Source: Sorangium aterium
Lineage (GTDB): Bacteria; Myxococcota_A; Polyangia; Polyangiales; Polyangiaceae
NCBI RefSeq assembly: GCF_028368935.1
Contig: NZ_JAQNDK010000005.1
Coordinates: 558,001-622,000, forward strand
Length of the DNA stretch: 64,000 nucleotides
Reading direction: 5' to 3'
Positions 61,835 through 64,000 of the stretch are shown here, one piece after another. Each line of letters opens with the position of its first letter. The first letter of the stretch is position 1. The position numbers and the translations under genes are program-made. Below the pieces are notes generated by a model. That model made no database searches. It was not told the DNA's origin and saw only the letters and a program-made list of their open reading frames with translations.

Positions 61835-62629
61835 ATGAGCGCTTCCGCGAGCCCCGCACGCCTCCGCCTCCATCACGCTGCCTCGTCGTACTACTCGATG
61901 ATCGCGCGCCTCGCGCTGGTCGAGCGCGGCGTCCCCTTCGAATCGGTGAGCGTCGACATCCACCGCAGGGCGCAGCAGCTCGCGCCGGACTACGCGCGCC
62001 TCAACCCGAACCTGACGGTGCCGACGCTGCAGGTCGACGGCCGCGTGCTCTCGCAGAGCCGCGACATCCTCCTGTTCGCGTTCGGCACGACCGAGGCCGC
62101 GCTCGACGACGCGACGCGGGGCTGGCTCGACCGCCACTACGCCTTCCCCATCGAGGAGCTCACGTTCGGGTGGCTGCTCTCGTGGAACCCGCTCGCGCGA
62201 CCGGCCGTGCGAAGGACGCTCGTGGCGACGGAGAAGCGCCTGCGCCAGCTCGCGACCGAGCACGCGGACCTCGCGGACATCTACGCGCGGCGGGCCGAGG
62301 TGTTCGCCGGGCGCATCAAGACGTTTGACCCGGAGGGCGTGGTGGCGATGTTCGGCGAGCGCAAGCACGCGGCGTTCGAGCTCCTGGACGCGCTCGATGA
62401 TGCGCTCGCGGATGGGCGCGAGTCGCTCGTCCCCGGTGGTTACGGGCCCGCGGACGTGGTGTGGACCGTGTTCCTCGCACGGATGGGCTTCGTGCGCCTC
62501 GACGCCGAGATCGCCAGGCGAGCACACCTCGCCCGGTATGCGAAGGCCGTCAAGGCGCGGCCGAGCTTTCGCGAGGCGGACGTCTGGGACCGGTTGAGCC
62601 CGCTGAAGTTGCTCAAACAGGTGCTCTGA
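61835..62629 (+). CDS. Glutathione S-transferase-like protein
   Basis: This is a 264-residue protein with an N-terminal thioredoxin-fold domain (LRLHHAASSYYSMIARLALVERGVPFE; NPNLTVPTLQVDGRVLSQSRDIL with the cis-Pro VPTL and glutathione gamma-glutamyl-site SR). The C-terminal domain is helical (RWLDRHYAFPIEELTFGW-like; GYGPADVVWTVFLARMGFV). SSYYS near the N-terminus is the likely catalytic Ser/Tyr position. The ATG at 61835 starts just before the first strand. It probably conjugates or isomerises small molecules with glutathione. The gene stands alone. Confidence 0.87.
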   Translation: MSASASPARLRLHHAASSYYSMIARLALVERGVPFESVSVDIHRRAQQLAPDYARLNPNLTVPTLQVDGRVLSQSRDILLFAFGTTEAALDDATRGWLDRHYAFPIEELTFGWLLSWNPLARPAVRRTLVATEKRLRQLATEHADLADIYARRAEVFAGRIKTFDPEGVVAMFGERKHAAFELLDALDDALADGRESLVPGGYGPADVVWTVFLARMGFVRLDAEIARRAHLARYAKAVKARPSFREADVWDRLSPLKLLKQVL

Positions 62630-62775
62630 CGCCGCTCGTGCGCTGGTAGCCGACGTTGCTGCCCGCGATGCGCATGGCACAATGCGCTTTGCCGCCGAGC
62701 AGGTCGCTGCCGATCGGCCATGCGGGCAGTCAGGGTCCGGCCTGCTCGTCGTGCATCCGTGCGTCGGGTGATCGC

Positions 62776-63333
62776 ATGAAGACCTACAAGAAGGCAGATT
62801 TTCCTGTCGCGAACGTCCGGCGCTTCCTGGAGCCGGGTCCTGTGGTGCTGGTGAGCTCTGCGCACAAGGGCCAGCGGAACATCATGACGATGGGCTGGCA
62901 CATGGTCATGATGCAGGAGCCGTCCCTCGTGGGGTGCTTCCTCTGGGACCAGAACGATAGCTATGAGATGGTGCGGCGCAGCAAGGAGTGCGTGATCAAC
63001 GTGCCCACGGTCGATCTCGTGCGCGCCGTCATCGGGATAGGGAACAGCCACGGATCCGAGGTCGACAAGTTCGAGCAGTTCGGGCTCACCGCCGTCGAGG
63101 CGACGAAGGTCGGCGCGCCCCTCATCGCCGAGTGTTATGCGAGCTTCGAGTGCAAGCTCGTCGATACGAGCGCCGTCAAGCGCTTCAGCCTGTTCGTCTT
63201 CGAGGTGGTGAAGGCGCACGTCGCGACATCGCCGCGCTATCCGACGACCGTCCACTACCGCGGCGACGGGGTGTTCATGGTGTCCGGTCGCAACGTCAGC
63301 TACCGGAGGCTCTTCAAACCGGAGAACCTGTAG
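62776..63333 (+). CDS. Flavin reductase-like domain protein
   Basis: This is a 185-residue single-domain protein of the flavin-reductase-like (DIM6/NTAB) family with a split-barrel fold. PGPVVLVSSAHKGQRNIMTMGWHMVMMQEPSLVGCFLW is the FMN-binding N-terminal half (read in pieces). ECVINVPTVDLVRAV, VGAPLIAECYASFECKLVD and a C-terminal VHYRGDGVFMVSGRNVSY complete the fold. Such proteins bind FMN and often reduce flavin for a partner or act as small oxidoreductases. No partner monooxygenase is adjacent. The ATG at 62776 begins a clear MKTYKKADFP start. Confidence 0.87.
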   Translation: MKTYKKADFPVANVRRFLEPGPVVLVSSAHKGQRNIMTMGWHMVMMQEPSLVGCFLWDQNDSYEMVRRSKECVINVPTVDLVRAVIGIGNSHGSEVDKFEQFGLTAVEATKVGAPLIAECYASFECKLVDTSAVKRFSLFVFEVVKAHVATSPRYPTTVHYRGDGVFMVSGRNVSYRRLFKPENL

Positions 63334-63788
63334 GTCGCCCGGCGCAGGACTGCAACGTCGCTTCCCGAGGCCCCGCTGCCGCGATCCGCAGCTCCCGCAC
63401 CCCGAGGCCGACCGTCCGAAGTGTTATCGCTGCCGCTTCGATTCAATCGCCTGCGCGATCCGGCAATGGCTCCCGCCCGCTCGCCCGCCAGCGCCGTGCG
63501 CGCCCGCAGCGACGAAGCGCGGCGGGCGCACCGGAGGCGCCGCTCGCGCGCCGTGCGCACCTCTTCCGTGAGCATCCTCATCATGACGGCTATGCGACGC
63601 GCGCGAGGAGACGCTCCCGCCGGATAGAGAGCTGAACAACCTCTTGCGATGTGCCGGCCAACCCGCCGACACGACCGAGAAATCAACGTCCTCGTCGGGA
63701 ATTCCCCTCAGGACGGCTCGGTAGAAGCCCTGTCCGCGCTTGCAAGAAAGTGGACCGCGCGGCGAAGGTTCTGCTAGGGGGGTCTATC
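63334..63788. other. Intergenic region without a supported gene
   Basis: This ~455-bp region separates the flavin reductase from the ParA-type gene. A 68-residue Arg-rich frame (63421-63627) has no ribosome site or homology-like features. I see no terminator with a T-run and no repeat. The promoter of the ParA-type gene presumably lies in its last 150 bp. Confidence 0.4.
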
Positions 63789-64000
63789 ATGATCATCGCG
63801 CTCACCGGACAGAAAGGTGGGATCGGCAAGAGCACCACGGCCGTGAGCCTCGCCGTGGCCGCGCTGGCGAACGGCCGGCGTGTGCTGCTCGTCGACGCCG
63901 ATCCCCAGGGGACCGTCCGCACGTGGGGCGACGTGGCCGCCGAGGCGGGGCACGATACGCCGACCGTCATGGCCATGGGCGCCTCGATGCACAAGCCGGG
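63789..64000 (+). CDS. ParA-family ATPase (3' partial)
   Basis: The window ends after ~70 residues. The deviant Walker A is [16 protein letters not shown], with the signature Lys of [18 protein letters not shown] is the A-prime motif, both typical of ParA/Soj-like partition ATPases. In this position it may serve chromosome, plasmid or cargo positioning. A ParB partner would be downstream, outside the window. The spacing GGGGTCTATC before the ATG gives a weak ribosome site. Confidence 0.88.
   Translation, partial: MIIALTGQKGGIGKSTTAVSLAVAALANGRRVLLVDADPQGTVRTWGDVAAEAGHDTPTVMAMGASMHKP

Overview
The window looks like a chromosomal segment of a large-genome myxobacterium of the Sorangium/Polyangium type. 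The evidence is very high GC with strong third-position G/C, many exported lipoproteins with Gly/Ser/Thr-rich linkers after the lipobox, a probable MYXO-CTERM-type sorting tail, a Ser/Thr kinase fused to an ATPase and TPR array, an NtrC-type activator, and many plant-polymer-degrading enzymes. No rRNA, tRNA, CRISPR array or insertion sequence was seen. The assignment is from gene content only.

Layout. 1-5 kb: end of a secreted P-domain protein, a cytochrome P450, an AhpD-like protein, a DUF488 protein and an AlkA-type DNA glycosylase. 5-11 kb: an NtrC-family regulator, a 65-bp direct repeat, lipoproteins, a CE1-type esterase and a SIMPL-domain protein. 11-15 kb: a 1289-aa kinase-ATPase-TPR signalling protein. 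15-22 kb: two near-duplicate GH62 arabinofuranosidases flanking an operon for non-phosphorylative L-fuconate breakdown, which ends in a decayed lutABC remnant. The two GH62 genes and the esterase share one promoter/operator arrangement: TTGACG, 17 bp, CACARW, with the palindrome TGTGARCGYTCACA at the same phase. This suggests a LacI-type regulon for arabinoxylan side-chain removal. 22-26 kb: a methyltransferase, an unusual GT2-PaaK fusion and a DUF362 protein. 27-28.7 kb: an RRM RNA-binding protein with a clear terminator, then poorly conserved small genes.

28.7-34.3 kb: a CotH kinase, a TolC-like protein, an HlyD protein fused to a predicted beta-propeller (with a one-base frameshift) and a DUF4956 membrane protein, forming one minus-strand operon. 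34.4-38.8 kb: an exported dikinase-like protein and two lipoproteins. 38.9-42.2 kb: an ECF sigma factor, a TPR membrane protein and an outer-membrane-like protein, preceded by a striking hexamer-repeat quasi-palindrome. 42.5 kb: the P-protein (chorismate mutase/prephenate dehydratase).

44.17-50.16 kb is visibly lower in GC than its surroundings and probably acquired. It encodes two tandem Fe(II)/2-oxoglutarate dioxygenases and a MocA oxidoreductase fused to a PhnW-like transaminase. Convergent to these is a GTGA-coupled pair: a nicotianamine-synthase-like enzyme and an ATP-grasp ligase. This is the best candidate for an undescribed biosynthetic system, possibly a nicotianamine-like metallophore or other small amino-acid-derived product. 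That function is inferred.

50.9-64 kb: a trypsin-like protease with six C-terminal repeats, MurB coupled to a giant transglutaminase-fold protein lacking the expected Cys, a PAS-PAS-STAS regulator, a broken macrodomain gene, a GNAT/small helical protein/GNAT run, a glutathione transferase, a flavin reductase-like protein and the start of a ParA-type ATPase.
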